Shown here one piece after another: positions 44,565 to 55,166 of a stretch of 64,000 nt of DNA. Position 1 is the stretch's first letter, and each line of letters starts with the position of its first letter. The notes under the pieces are model-generated. The model made no database searches. It saw only the letters and a program-made list of their open reading frames with translations, and was not told the DNA's origin. Made by a program: the position numbers and the translations under genes. This DNA is from Nostoc sp. FACHB-973 (GTDB lineage: Bacteria > Cyanobacteriota > Cyanobacteriia > Cyanobacteriales > Nostocaceae). The stretch is taken from positions 62,001-126,000 of the forward strand of contig NZ_JACJSJ010000002.1 in NCBI RefSeq assembly GCF_014698115.1, in the 5' to 3' direction.

Positions 44565-46045
44565 ATTCTTGAGTCCAATAACCTAATCTATCTTAACTAT
44601 TTTTAAGAGTTTTTGGCAGGATTTTTGAAGATTTCAATTACTTTTTATTTTTAGGTTTAACAAAAAATACTGCTAATTTTCTGAATATCATCAAAAAATT
44701 AGCAGTATTTTTATCAAAATTTATATTTTCTATTTAATCTATGCCTTTTTTGTATGAATCCGCAGAGCAAACAAATAATTATTACCAAATCTTCATTGTA
44801 TTTATTTCCATGTAAAATTACTGTAAAGCTTTCATATGATTTGCTGCAATAACTACGTAAGTTCAGTAAAATTTTTACATATTAGCTTCATTGTGTAATT
44901 ACGTCAATTGTGACTTCAAGACTAAGTAAGTCGAAAATCTAATCTAAACGCAAAAAGGAGTAAAAATAATTGACTCTCTGGAATAAAGTAAAAATGTCTA
45001 CAATGCAGATATAACAATACTTTTAAGTCTCGGACATCTTTATACTAAATTGCATTCGTTAAAACTAATTTTCGGCATTCCATATTTGCTTGCAAACATA
45101 GTTTCGTTGTTTTTATGAGATGGGCATCTTGCTTGTTGTGCTTCCTAGTGAATACGATCCTGACTTCACAAGAGTTATCTCTTAATTGAGCAGTGGTAAA
45201 TCTCCGCAAATTAGCACAAGTGTAACCAACATTTCAAATTTATGTAAATTTTTGTAAAAAAACTCAACATTTTGATGCATTTAGTTATATTGTATGTGTG
45301 TAAACTTGTTTTATCAGTAATTCTGCGTAAACAAGCAAAGAAGCTTCTAAGCGAAACTAAACTAGTCTAGCTAAATATGCTAATTAGTATAGTTGAGCCT
45401 CAGGATTTACCAACTAGAGATGTAGATAAGTTTTCTGAACATCATTATTACTTCAACATCTCAGGCATTGTGCCTTTAAATACAAGACTAGGCTACGTAA
45501 AAAGATGCACGAAGTACCTACCTGATTTTTATTCTTTGCTTTATAGTCAAATTAACGGCTTTAGTTCAACACTGAGTAATATAAGTTATATGAAAATTCA
45601 CTGGTGCAAGATGTGAGACATCAAATAAGCTAATAATCATTCAAATTGCATCCCCGCGTCTCCCCATCTCCGCGTCCCCGCGTCTTTCTAAGGCTAATGA
45701 TTATGCAACTTAAAGGCGGATTAGCTTATCACCAGGTATTATGGGTCTTTGGCAAGTTTCAGATTGCTCGTATATTCCGACTTTTGAGGAAGTAACAGCC
45801 ATAGATTATGAACTACATCGAAAATTGGTCCCTTAGTCTAGACTTTGAAATTATCCTCAAAACAGTTATGCTAGGTTTGAAAAAAGAAGATGCATATTAA
45901 ATACATTCGTCCACAAAATGAGTACGAAATTTAATCATTACTAGGTTTTTTAAAAGAAAGTCAAGCCCAACCTCAAGCCTTGATATTTGCCAGCGCTACT
46001 TTATTTCACTCTTACATCAATCTATTCAACGAAAGGAGATTAGTT
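44565..46045. other. Long AT-rich noncoding region between NRPS side and EPS locus
   Basis: Nearly 1.5 kb. A strong hairpin terminator lies at 44663-44712. A 79-codon frame at 45377 has no support. A CCCCGCGTC-type repeat lies at 45649-45690. The region likely contains the main promoter of the EPS genes. No other gene is seen. Confidence 0.5.
44663..44712. terminator. Bidirectional stem-loop terminator
   Basis: AAAAATACTGCTAATTTT pairs perfectly with AAAATTAGCAGTATTTTT over 18 bp around a 14 nt loop, with A and T runs at the base. It can act on either strand. Confidence 0.85.
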
Positions 46046-46981
46046 ATGGAACCTAGAGGAATCGAGCTAATAACTCGCTATAAACGCAATTACGGCATTC
46101 CTGCTGAACTAGAAATCTCAGAAGAAATGATACTTGAGCATTGGGAATTAGAGAAAAAGTTGACAAACCAACTTATAGAATCAAAATTAGAAAATAGATG
46201 GGAAGTTTTTGAGCAAGCCTATACTAATCTTTACAGTAAATTAGAATGGCAAAATTCTTTTGCTCTCGATAGTAAACAAACTCAACCTGTCGAAAAATAT
46301 AAAACTTGGCTACAAATAATAGGCTCCCCACCAAAGAAAATTTATGAAATTGGTTCTGGCAAAGGGGAGATGATATCATATTTTGCCAAATGTGGATTTG
46401 AATGCAAAGCTACAGAAGTAACAAGGGAACGTGGTTCAAAACATATAAATGATTCACTACCTAATTTATCTTGGGGGAACTCTGATGGTGTAAATTTAGA
46501 TCGTTTTGAACAGACTGAATATTATGATTTAGTGGTATCTTCGCAGGTTGTCGAACACTTCCATCCAGATGATTTAACTACACACTTTAAAAGTGCGTAT
46601 AAGATTCTCAATAATCAGGGAAAATACGTTTTTACAACACCCCATTGTCATACAGGTCCTCACGATATATCGTTAGTCTTTGGCTATGATGAACCTCAAG
46701 GTATGCACCTTAAAGAATATACATATCGTGAATTAAAGAATTCTTTAATGATATCTGGATATAAATTTGTTTATTGTGCTGCTCCAGCTAACTTAGCCAA
46801 ACTGCTATCTACAATCGGGATTCAAAAAGAAGCAATTGGTATTTTCTATTTGAATATGATGTTAATTGTAGAAAATCTTCTTTTCGCAATACCCAGTAAA
46901 AAACAACGCCGTTTGTTTAGTAAATTGCTTAGAAAGGTTTATTTGTTTGCAGACAATATTTTTTTAGTTGCCCAAAAATAA
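46046..46981 (+). CDS. SAM-dependent methyltransferase, first gene of EPS locus
   Basis: A 311-residue class I methyltransferase. The SAM loop is KIYEIGSGKGEMISYFA, followed by ATEVTRERG, the acidic YYDLVVSSQVVEHFHPDD and FTTPHCHTGPHD. It probably methylates a sugar or lipid-linked glycan, judging from its place in front of flippase, polymerase and glycosyltransferase genes. The ATG at 46046 has AAGGAG eight bases upstream; an earlier start at 45980 adds non-conserved residues. AT-rich codon use is shared with the following genes. Confidence 0.85.
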   Translation: MEPRGIELITRYKRNYGIPAELEISEEMILEHWELEKKLTNQLIESKLENRWEVFEQAYTNLYSKLEWQNSFALDSKQTQPVEKYKTWLQIIGSPPKKIYEIGSGKGEMISYFAKCGFECKATEVTRERGSKHINDSLPNLSWGNSDGVNLDRFEQTEYYDLVVSSQVVEHFHPDDLTTHFKSAYKILNNQGKYVFTTPHCHTGPHDISLVFGYDEPQGMHLKEYTYRELKNSLMISGYKFVYCAAPANLAKLLSTIGIQKEAIGIFYLNMMLIVENLLFAIPSKKQRRLFSKLLRKVYLFADNIFLVAQK

Positions 46982-47033
46982 AATATAGTCTTCAAGCTCC
47001 TCTCATCTCAACTTTTTTTTAAATTTATAGACA

Positions 47034-48479
47034 GTGGGAAAGCGAAAACTACTAACTAATTCTCTATCATTGTTAATCAACCGATTAGTACAAAGCATTA
47101 CAAGTTTTGTGCTAACGGCTTCTATAGCTCGTACTTTAGGAGCGTATGAATTAGGGCGATATATACTAGCGTTTAGCTACTACTATATCTTCATGGTTAT
47201 TGCTTCCCAAGGTTTAAAAACCTTGTTTACACGAGAAATGTCTCGTAAACCAGAAGAAATGCCTGTTTACCTGGTCAGTGGTACTGTATTACAAATGATT
47301 TTAAGCATTATTGCTTATGTAATACTAGTTATTTTGGTGTTTTTTTTACCTTACAGTTCGGACACCTCAACCACTTGTTACATTATGGGATTAACAATTA
47401 TTCCCTTTTCACTTTCCAATATTACGGAGTCAATTTTTCAAGCTCAAGAGAGAATGAATTTGATTTCTATCTCTACAGTGCCAGTTTACATTCTACGTTT
47501 GCTGGTAATGATTTGGTTTATGCATATGAATTACGGAGTAAATTATTTAGCAGGAATTTTAGTATTTTCTGAAACTTTAGTTTACGTCATTGAATGGATT
47601 TTGTTGACAAGAGTAGTTAAGCCAAAATGGGAAATTAAAAAAGATTTTATATGGCAATTATTTAAGTATGCTCGTACATTTGTCCTGATTGATGCAGTAG
47701 GTGTAATTAGCAGTAGAATGTCGATTATCATGATCTCACTATTAGGAAGTGAGTTGATGGTTGGTCTTTATGGGGTAATCGGACAATTGATGCTACCATT
47801 CACTATCGTTTGCGATAGTGTATCTATGGCTAGTTTTCCTGCTATGACAAAGTCAGTAGCTCTGCAAAACGGAAAATTGCGCCAGATTACTGAAAATTTA
47901 ATTGAAATGCTTTTGTGTATAGCATTGCCTCTTCTTATCGTATTACTTTTTCTGGGAAATGATTTAATAGCATTAGTATACAAAGATCATAGTTTTAGTC
48001 AGGTAAGTCCAGTTTTGAAGGTCAGTTGCTTATCGCTGATTACATACCCATTTGTACGAACATTTGTTTATGTGCTTTTAGCTAATGGGTTCGAGAAGTT
48101 TAACCTGATTGAGGTTGTTGCTACCAATGTTGTAGGAGCATTATCAGGTATAGTGTTGATTTCACAATATCAACTAATGGGTGCAGCGTTTATGTCATTG
48201 GCAATGGGCTTTACTGCTTTCAGTCTACTTGCATACGCTGTGTATAGTAATTTATTTTCGTTACGTTTATCGCGAACAATACCTCGTCCTGTACTAATTA
48301 GCGTTGGTATGCTATTAGTCTTTTTGATACTGGAAAAACTTACGCTAAACTTTATATGGGTTGTGCTTATTGCTGGTTGCTCCTACGCTTTGTTTGCTAT
48401 TTGCTTGGCAATCCATAAATTCGGAGGTGTCCGAACTGTTTGGATAAAATTATTTAACAGTAGTTCAGAGAGAATATAA
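47034..48479 (+). CDS. Wzx-type polysaccharide flippase
   Basis: A 481-residue MOP-superfamily protein with 12-14 membrane helices that flips undecaprenyl-linked repeat units across the inner membrane. The N-terminus SLLINRLVQSITSFVLTASIARTLGAYELGRY and ALNMFQAQERMNLISISTV-like block (ESIFQAQERMNLISISTVPV) are typical of Wzx/oligosaccharide flippases. The start is GTG at 47034. It lies 52 nt after the methyltransferase gene and 74 nt before a GT4 gene on the same strand. Confidence 0.9.
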   Translation: MGKRKLLTNSLSLLINRLVQSITSFVLTASIARTLGAYELGRYILAFSYYYIFMVIASQGLKTLFTREMSRKPEEMPVYLVSGTVLQMILSIIAYVILVILVFFLPYSSDTSTTCYIMGLTIIPFSLSNITESIFQAQERMNLISISTVPVYILRLLVMIWFMHMNYGVNYLAGILVFSETLVYVIEWILLTRVVKPKWEIKKDFIWQLFKYARTFVLIDAVGVISSRMSIIMISLLGSELMVGLYGVIGQLMLPFTIVCDSVSMASFPAMTKSVALQNGKLRQITENLIEMLLCIALPLLIVLLFLGNDLIALVYKDHSFSQVSPVLKVSCLSLITYPFVRTFVYVLLANGFEKFNLIEVVATNVVGALSGIVLISQYQLMGAAFMSLAMGFTAFSLLAYAVYSNLFSLRLSRTIPRPVLISVGMLLVFLILEKLTLNFIWVVLIAGCSYALFAICLAIHKFGGVRTVWIKLFNSSSERI

Positions 48480-48553
48480 CAATATATAAAGATTACATAA
48501 AAGTTTAAAATTGAGAAAATTCTAGCTAAAAACTATTGCATTAAAACCACTTT

Positions 48554-49657
48554 ATGATCAAGGTTGCTCTACTACATTTTTGCTTTGAAGACTACACTAT
48601 TGAATTAGCCAATAGCCTAGTTAAGTATGTTGATTTAACGTTAATTCATCCAGAAAAAATCTCACGTGTCTGCCGTAACGATCTTAATTCAAGTATCCGC
48701 GTCATTAGCTTCAAAAAACCACGGATGCGGGATCCACGCAATTTGTTGTCTATGGCCATGATGATGCGTATCATCAAAGATGTACAAGCAGATGTTTTAC
48801 ATGTACAGGAAACTAACGATCCTTGGTATGACTGGACATTGTTACTCAATAAAATGCCACCAATGGTGACAACTATTCATGATGTCTTTCGTCACCCTGG
48901 CGATCGCACAAGCGTATTCGGTTCAGACTATACCAGGCGTATTGCGTTCTACCGCTCACAAAAATTGATTGTTCATACTCATCAGCTACAAAAGGCTCTA
49001 ATTGAACAATTTAATGTACCTCAAGAGCGAGTAAATGTTTTACCTCATGGGGAACTTGGTAGTTTGTATAAGCGTCGCTATAGTCAAAATACTCAATTCC
49101 GGGAACCATATACATTGCTATTTTTTGGACGTATCTGGCCTTATAAGGGGTTGAAATATTTGGTTGAGGCTATGCCTTTAATTGTTGAACGTATCTCTGA
49201 AGTAAAGCTGATTATTGCAGGACAAGGAGAAAATATAAAGCAATATTTTCCTGATGGTTATGATGATAAACGTTACGAAATTATCAATGACTTCATACCT
49301 GTTGAAAAAGTAAGTAGTCTATTTCAACGTAGCACAATAACAGTCCTGCCATATATCGAAGCTTCTCAAAGTGGTGTAGCAGCCTTATCTTATGGAATGG
49401 GAAGCCTGGTTGTAGCCTCTGAAGTGGGTGGATTGAGTGAGATAGTTCACCATAAAAAAGATGGGTTGTTAGTTCCACCGCGCGATGTCCAATCTCTAGC
49501 TGATGCGATTATTTCTTTGCTGAGCGATTCTGAGTTACAACAACGTATGCGAAGTGCAGCACTAGAACGGTGTCAGCAAGACTTAAATTGGCTAAATATT
49601 GCTGCTCAAACTGTGCAAGTTTATCAACAAATTATCGAGGGGGAAAAATTGTCATAA
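48554..49657 (+). CDS. GT4-family glycosyltransferase
   Basis: A 367-residue GT-B enzyme that transfers a sugar from a nucleotide donor in the cytoplasm during polysaccharide repeat synthesis. Seen: TTIHDVFRHPGDRTS in the acceptor domain, LLFFGRIWPYKGLKYLVEAM (donor domain), the conserved VLPYIEASQSGVAALSYGMG with the EX7E-like catalytic Glu, and EVGGLSEIVHHKKDGLLVPP. The donor sugar cannot be predicted. It is followed 33 nt later by the polymerase gene. Confidence 0.92.
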   Translation: MIKVALLHFCFEDYTIELANSLVKYVDLTLIHPEKISRVCRNDLNSSIRVISFKKPRMRDPRNLLSMAMMMRIIKDVQADVLHVQETNDPWYDWTLLLNKMPPMVTTIHDVFRHPGDRTSVFGSDYTRRIAFYRSQKLIVHTHQLQKALIEQFNVPQERVNVLPHGELGSLYKRRYSQNTQFREPYTLLFFGRIWPYKGLKYLVEAMPLIVERISEVKLIIAGQGENIKQYFPDGYDDKRYEIINDFIPVEKVSSLFQRSTITVLPYIEASQSGVAALSYGMGSLVVASEVGGLSEIVHHKKDGLLVPPRDVQSLADAIISLLSDSELQQRMRSAALERCQQDLNWLNIAAQTVQVYQQIIEGEKLS

Positions 49658-49690
49658 CTGCAAAATAAATATTAGTCAATTTATGAGAAG

Positions 49691-50956
49691 ATGAGAAAAA
49701 TACTAATTTATGCTGAGTATGTATTCACAGTTATAGCCTTGCTGATTTACGCAGGCGCTATTTTAAACCTTGTCATGTCAGGAGGGGCAGGACAGCTAGA
49801 CACTATAGATTATGATAGTTCCTTGAATCGAATTATTTTTTTCTTAATCTACACCGTTACATTATTGCTATTAGTCTTGCGTTGGAAGAAAACTCTTTAT
49901 ATTTTAAGTAAAGGATTTTCGTTCTATCCAATATTCATCTTGGCAGCTATTTCTATTATTTGGTCTGCTGAACCTTCAACAACATTAAAAAATAGTTATA
50001 CTCTCATTAATTCCAGCTTATTTGGCGTGTATTTTGCCTCGCGATACAGCATAAAAGAACAATTAAATTTACTCGCTTGGACTTTTGGAATTATTATAGT
50101 ATTGAGTTTTGTCTTTGCTGTAGCCTTGCCTAAGTACGGGATACAGGCTGACCTTGGTTCACCAAAGTTGCGTGGAGTATTCAGTCACAAAAACGGTTTA
50201 GGGGCAAGGATGGTCATTAGCACCATGATTTTTTTTATTCTTGGATATCAAAATAAAAGACATCGTTCGCGTTGGCTTTTTTGGGTTTGTTTTAGTTTGT
50301 CAATAATCCTCTTGCTGCTTTCTGCCTCAACTTCATCTCTGGCTCTTCTTCTAGTTATAATACTGGGATTTTTTGCTTGTCAAGTCTGGCGGTGGTCATA
50401 CCAGCTTATGGTACCGACTCTCATACTAATGTTAACCATAAGCCAAATTTTATATTTTTGGTTGTCTAATGCTGCTGATGCGGTGTTGACTGGAATCGGT
50501 AAAGACCCTACACTAACAGGCCGAACAGATTTGTGGCCACTAGTGATAGATATGATTTGGAAACGTCCTTGGCTTGGTTATGGTTATGGTGGATTCTGGC
50601 AAGGCTGGAATGGTGAATCTGCCTATATTTGGCTTAATTCAGGATGGACACCAGGCCACCCCCACAATGGTTATTTGGCTATTTGCTTGGATTTGGGTTT
50701 TTTAGGGTTAGGGCTATTTTTGCTGGGATTTTGGCGCAGTTATCTGCAAGCATTGAGTAGGGTACGTATTAGTAAAACAGCACTCGATATTTGGCCAGTT
50801 ATTCAGATGACATATATAGTTTTGGCTAGCTTGACTGAATCTGCTTTGATGGAATCCAATTCTTTGAACTGGATACTCTATGTTACAGCATGTTTATCAG
50901 TCAAAATCACACAAGAAAGACAGATAAAACCATATAATAAATTTAGAGAAAATTAA
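49691..50956 (+). CDS. O-antigen ligase/polymerase-like protein (Wzy/WaaL)
   Basis: A 421-residue protein with about 11 membrane helices and one larger periplasmic loop containing DPTLTGRTDLWPLVIDMIW, GYGYGGFW and the strongly conserved GHPHNGYLAICLDLGFLGL. These are features of the Wzy_C/O-antigen-ligase family. In this cluster it is the likely polymerase that joins flipped repeat units. ATG at 49691 (MRKILIYAEYVFTVIALLIY). Confidence 0.88.
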   Translation: MRKILIYAEYVFTVIALLIYAGAILNLVMSGGAGQLDTIDYDSSLNRIIFFLIYTVTLLLLVLRWKKTLYILSKGFSFYPIFILAAISIIWSAEPSTTLKNSYTLINSSLFGVYFASRYSIKEQLNLLAWTFGIIIVLSFVFAVALPKYGIQADLGSPKLRGVFSHKNGLGARMVISTMIFFILGYQNKRHRSRWLFWVCFSLSIILLLLSASTSSLALLLVIILGFFACQVWRWSYQLMVPTLILMLTISQILYFWLSNAADAVLTGIGKDPTLTGRTDLWPLVIDMIWKRPWLGYGYGGFWQGWNGESAYIWLNSGWTPGHPHNGYLAICLDLGFLGLGLFLLGFWRSYLQALSRVRISKTALDIWPVIQMTYIVLASLTESALMESNSLNWILYVTACLSVKITQERQIKPYNKFREN

Positions 50957-51176
50957 AGTCTATATTTGCTAATTATTATGCTATACCCGACTGGAAGAAT
51001 GATTTTTTTGAATGACTAAAGCTTGGCATTATTTTTATAATTTAGGTTACTTTAGGGATTTAATAAGATGATTTTGATTTCCAAGCTAGAGTTTGATGTT
51101 TAAATAATGATTCAGCATACATATAGTAGTGTTAAAAGTAAGTAAATTAAATCATTAGCAATCAAAAGTGAAACTT

Positions 51177-52283
51177 ATGTCTAAAACCAATACTCTCAAA
51201 ATTATCATGTTAGGTCCTACTTTACTTCAGCAGGGTGGAATTGCTAGTTATGAGAAGCTTTTTTTAGAATATGCTCCTTCTGATGTTCAGATATATCATA
51301 TTATTACTCACCAAGAAGGAACTTTAGCAATCAAATTTATGGTATTTTTGAAAGCTATATGGAAATTCTTGTGGATATTAATCAGAGAAGATGTTGATAT
51401 TGTTCAACTTCAGATTTCACAGCGTGGTAGTGTTTTCCGACAAGCAATTATGATCCTATTGGCATGGGCATTTCATAAGCCAATAATAGTACATGCTCAT
51501 GGTAGTCAATTTAAGCTTTTCTATACTGGGCTTGCAAAATGGATGCAGCAACTGCTGAGTTGGATATTTGGCAAGTGTCAAAAATTAATTGTCCTGTCAC
51601 AAAGTTGGAAAAGCTTCTATATAGAAAGCCTTGCTCTCAAACCAGAACAAGTTGTAGTTTTTTACAATCCAGTAAAGGTTCCTGTTGAAATCCCACACCG
51701 TTCAGGTTCTGAAAAAATAAAATTACTATTTTTAGGGCGAATTGGGCAACGCAAAGGAGCATTTGATTTAATAAAAGCCTTTTCTCTTCTGCCTATTGAA
51801 TATAAAACTAGATCGAGTCTAATTATGGCAGGGGACGGGGACTTAGAACAAGCAACAAATTTAGTTAAAACTTTAAATCTAGATAATTACATAAAACTGC
51901 CTGGTTGGATAGGTTCAGATGAACGTGACATTCTTCTATCTCAAGCAGATGTTTTTGTATTGCCTTCTTACAATGAAGGTCTTCCATTAGCAATGTTGGA
52001 AGCAATGGCTTGGGAACTGCCAGTCATAGTTACACCAGTGGGAGGCATACCTGAGATAGTTACTCAATCTGAAAACGGATTAATAGTTAATCCAGGTAAT
52101 GTAGAAGAATTGTCAAATGCTCTTAATTCTTTGATTGAAAATGAAACTTTGAGGCTTTTTCTAGGAAAAAATGCGAGAACAAGTGTTTTTGATATTGATA
52201 TCAAAAATCATTGGGGTGCTTTCCTAGATTTGTATCGTTCAATCTTAAATAAAGATGAATACAGTTATAATGTTTGTAAATAA
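51177..52283 (+). CDS. GT4-family glycosyltransferase
   Basis: A 368-residue GT-B enzyme. IIMLGPTLLQQGGIASYEKL forms the N-terminal loop, VHAHGSQF the acceptor side, LLFLGRIGQRKGAFDLIKAF the donor domain, and VFVLPSYNEGLPLAMLEAMA carries the EX7E motif. PVGGIPEIV follows. It acts in the cytoplasm on the lipid-linked intermediate. The ATG at 51177 is preferred over the GTG at 51168; a 220 nt gap precedes it, so it could have its own promoter. Confidence 0.92.
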   Translation: MSKTNTLKIIMLGPTLLQQGGIASYEKLFLEYAPSDVQIYHIITHQEGTLAIKFMVFLKAIWKFLWILIREDVDIVQLQISQRGSVFRQAIMILLAWAFHKPIIVHAHGSQFKLFYTGLAKWMQQLLSWIFGKCQKLIVLSQSWKSFYIESLALKPEQVVVFYNPVKVPVEIPHRSGSEKIKLLFLGRIGQRKGAFDLIKAFSLLPIEYKTRSSLIMAGDGDLEQATNLVKTLNLDNYIKLPGWIGSDERDILLSQADVFVLPSYNEGLPLAMLEAMAWELPVIVTPVGGIPEIVTQSENGLIVNPGNVEELSNALNSLIENETLRLFLGKNARTSVFDIDIKNHWGAFLDLYRSILNKDEYSYNVCK

Positions 52284-52601
52284 AGCCTTTTACCAGCTAA
52301 TCTATACTTATTTTAAAGTTAGCTTCAATTTTTAATCCCTCTTGCGATTTATCCCCACATGCTGATTCCAATCTATAATTTACCAAAATTTCTGATCAAG
52401 AAAGAGATATATAAGACTTTTAGCAATAAAATTATGCCAAAATAGGAATAAATTTGCAAACTAGGCAATTTTTCCTGTGATGTATCTATATGTCATAATC
52501 CTAAATGTAAAATAGTATCATTAATTAATACGTTTCGTTTTTGTCGCTCTGAGTACATAAATACTCAACTTCTCGCTTAAAACCTGTAATTTTGAAGATT
52601 T
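52284..52601. other. AT-rich spacer between GT4 and Wzc genes
   Basis: No gene or repeat recognised; it probably carries a promoter for the Wzc-like gene. Confidence 0.4.
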
Positions 52602-54830
52602 ATGTCAGAAAAATCTATGGAATCTAGAGAATCTATTGATTTAGACCTTAGTCGTTACTTATCCGTATTGAAACGTTGGTGGCTTCCTGGTGTCAGCATA
52701 TTTGTAGCTACAGTTATCCTGAGTGCTATAGGCACAAAATTTATCAAGCCATCCTATGAAGCAGAAGGAAAACTGTTATTCAAAACACCCTCCTTTAAGG
52801 TAGCAGGATCTAGTCTTGTGCCTGGTTATTCTGAAGGAGGAGACTCAGGAGATTTGAAACCCCTGGTAGCAACTCAAAATCCTATAAGCACTCAGATGGA
52901 GGTTATTTCTTCTCCTCTTCTATTGCAGCAGACAATAGATAAACTACAACTTAAGGATAAGGAAGGTAAACCTCTAGAAATAGAAAAGCTACAAAAATCC
53001 CTGAACCTAAAAATTGTTGGTGGGACAGATGTATTGCGAATTACTTATGCCAGCAGTGATCCGGAAGAAGCAGCGGCAGTAATCAATACAATCATGAGTC
53101 TTTACATAGAAAATGATAAATTGACAAATCGCTCTGAGGCAGCAGAAACTCGTCAATTTATGGCCAAGCAGCTTCCTAAAACTCAAGCTGCTGTCGATAA
53201 TGCAGAAGTAGCACTACGTATATTTAAACAGAAGTATAGGATTGCAGATTTATCAGAGGAGACAAAATCAGCAGTTAACATTATTGGGAATCTAGACAGT
53301 GAGATTAACACTGTTCAAGCTCAACTGAATGAAGTCAACGCTCAAACCAATGAACTCCGTCAGAAAGTAAATCTAAATTCCCAGCAGGCCCTCGCAGTGA
53401 GCGCCCTAAGTCAATCACCTGCTGTACAGGGAGTGTTGACACAACTTCAAGATGTCGAGCGGCAGTTAGCAACTGAGCGCAGCCGTTTCCAAGATGACAA
53501 CCCCGCAATTGTTAATCTTGAAGCAAAAAAAGCCAGCTTAAAAACCTTGCTACAACAGCAAATTCCTCAGACTATCGGTAATCAAACGGAAGTTCCGCAG
53601 AACCTATTGCAGATTGGAGAACTCAGACAAAGCCTGATCCAGAATTTTCTGCAATCAGAAGTGCAACGTTTTGGCTTAGCCAAAAGACTCTCCTCCCTGT
53701 ATAATTCCCGCTCTAGCTACGAGCAACGCGTCAAAATCATACCCCAGTTGGTACAAAATCAGCGGGAGTTAGAACGGAAACTTGAAGTTGCAGAGTCAAC
53801 ATACCAAAATTTATTGAAAAAGGTTCAAGAATTACAGCTAGTTGAGAATACAAATACAGCCAGTTCGCGGATTATTGCTCAGGCTTTAGTTCCTAAAAAA
53901 CCAGTAATCACTAAACAACTGATTGTTTTGGCGTTAGGAGTGATGGTGGGTTTATTTTTGGCCACTACAACTATTCTTTTCCTGGGTATGAGAGATAGAT
54001 CTCTGAAAACACTTAAGGAAGTCAGAGATGTATTTAGGTATACGTTACTGGGAATTATTCCCTTGTCGGTTAAAAAGGTTCGCTCCAGTTATTCAAGAGC
54101 AGAATCAATAACTCAAAAAATTGCTGTCAGAGATACGCCTCACTGCTTAACGAGTGAAATGTATCGTATGATTCAAGCCAATCTGAAATTCTTGAGTTCA
54201 GATAAAGTACTCAAAACTATCGTAGTCACTAGCGCAGTTCCTAAAGAAGGCAAGTCTACAGTTTCAGCTAATTTGGCAGCTGCAATAGCCCAACTAGGGC
54301 GTAAAGTTTTACTAATTGATGCAGATATGCGAGTTCCTTCTCAGCATCATCTCTGGCAACTAACTAATGCAGTTGGTTTGAGTGAGGTTCTTGTAGATCA
54401 AGCTGAATTTGACATTGCTGTATCTAAAGTAATGGATAATCTTGATGTTTTAACTGCTGGAGTTAGACCTCCAAACCCGCTTGCTTTGCTTGATTCAAAA
54501 CGCATGGCATCACTAATTGATAATTTTTCATCTCAATATGACTATGACTTTGTAATTATTGACGCACCTCCCCTTCTTTTAGCAGCAGATGCTTTGACTT
54601 TAAGCCAAATGACTGATGGTATTTTATTAGTGGCTCGGCCTGGGGTAATTGATTCAAACAGTGCTAACGCTGCTCAAGAGATGTTAGAAAGCTCAAATTA
54701 TAATGTCTTAGGTTTAGTTGTAAATGGAATTTTTGATAAAAATGAGTCTAGTACTTATTTGTATCATGGTCATGAATATTTTCAACCAAGAGAGTTGACA
54801 AAAGAGTTTAAGGGGCTTGCAAAAAAATAA
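52602..54830 (+). CDS. Wzc-type polysaccharide co-polymerase and tyrosine autokinase (BY-kinase)
   Basis: A 742-residue inner-membrane protein controlling polysaccharide chain length and export. The Wzz domain begins at about 15 (DLSRYLSVLKRWWLPGVSIF, first membrane helix). A long periplasmic coiled-coil region (about 170-400) follows, with the second helix at about 440-460 (VLALGVMVGLFLATTTILFL). The cytoplasmic kinase has Walker A VPKEGKSTVSANLA, Walker A' KVLLIDADMR and Walker B DFVIIDAPPLL. The C-terminus has a modest tyrosine cluster (STYLYHGHEYF) for autophosphorylation. Length is typical. It closes the EPS operon set; the outer membrane Wza partner is not in the window. Confidence 0.94.
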   Translation: MSEKSMESRESIDLDLSRYLSVLKRWWLPGVSIFVATVILSAIGTKFIKPSYEAEGKLLFKTPSFKVAGSSLVPGYSEGGDSGDLKPLVATQNPISTQMEVISSPLLLQQTIDKLQLKDKEGKPLEIEKLQKSLNLKIVGGTDVLRITYASSDPEEAAAVINTIMSLYIENDKLTNRSEAAETRQFMAKQLPKTQAAVDNAEVALRIFKQKYRIADLSEETKSAVNIIGNLDSEINTVQAQLNEVNAQTNELRQKVNLNSQQALAVSALSQSPAVQGVLTQLQDVERQLATERSRFQDDNPAIVNLEAKKASLKTLLQQQIPQTIGNQTEVPQNLLQIGELRQSLIQNFLQSEVQRFGLAKRLSSLYNSRSSYEQRVKIIPQLVQNQRELERKLEVAESTYQNLLKKVQELQLVENTNTASSRIIAQALVPKKPVITKQLIVLALGVMVGLFLATTTILFLGMRDRSLKTLKEVRDVFRYTLLGIIPLSVKKVRSSYSRAESITQKIAVRDTPHCLTSEMYRMIQANLKFLSSDKVLKTIVVTSAVPKEGKSTVSANLAAAIAQLGRKVLLIDADMRVPSQHHLWQLTNAVGLSEVLVDQAEFDIAVSKVMDNLDVLTAGVRPPNPLALLDSKRMASLIDNFSSQYDYDFVIIDAPPLLLAADALTLSQMTDGILLVARPGVIDSNSANAAQEMLESSNYNVLGLVVNGIFDKNESSTYLYHGHEYFQPRELTKEFKGLAKK

Positions 54831-54980
54831 AACCTCTCAAGGAGTTTAGGGTCTACTGCAATAGATTCCAAATAAACCATTTACTAAAACTATGTTGTAA
54901 ACCCTTCTCTTTTTTGTTTTTTGATTAGGCCAATAATTTATTGATTGACGGCAACCTTTTAGATTTATAAGCGCAAAATA

Positions 54981-55051
54981 TATCATGTCCGCTTAATCAC
55001 TTATCAAAAAAACTCTCAGATCTAATGATAAGTCTTCAACTGGACATGATA
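54981..55051. mobile_element. MITE family A, copy 2 (71 bp)
   Basis: TA-TCATGTCCGCTTAATCACTTAT at the left and TGATAAG...GGACATGA-TA at the right. The left 22 bases differ from the reversed right end of copy 1 (37757-37901) at only one or two places. TA flanks suggest an IS630/Tc1-type TA target. The rest of 54831-55166 has no gene. Confidence 0.75.
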
Positions 55052-55166
55052 TTAATACAGCGAACCATTAAAGGCTCTCGTTATGAATTTAGAAACTAAG
55101 GTTGTAGACAAAAACTCTGCATAAATCAGGATTTTGCCATACAACCCCATGTCATGCTGTTAACTA

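Noticed and set aside
45377..45616. 79-codon frame in the gap before the EPS locus
   Set aside because: No ribosome binding site, no domain, AT-rich context; could not be supported.
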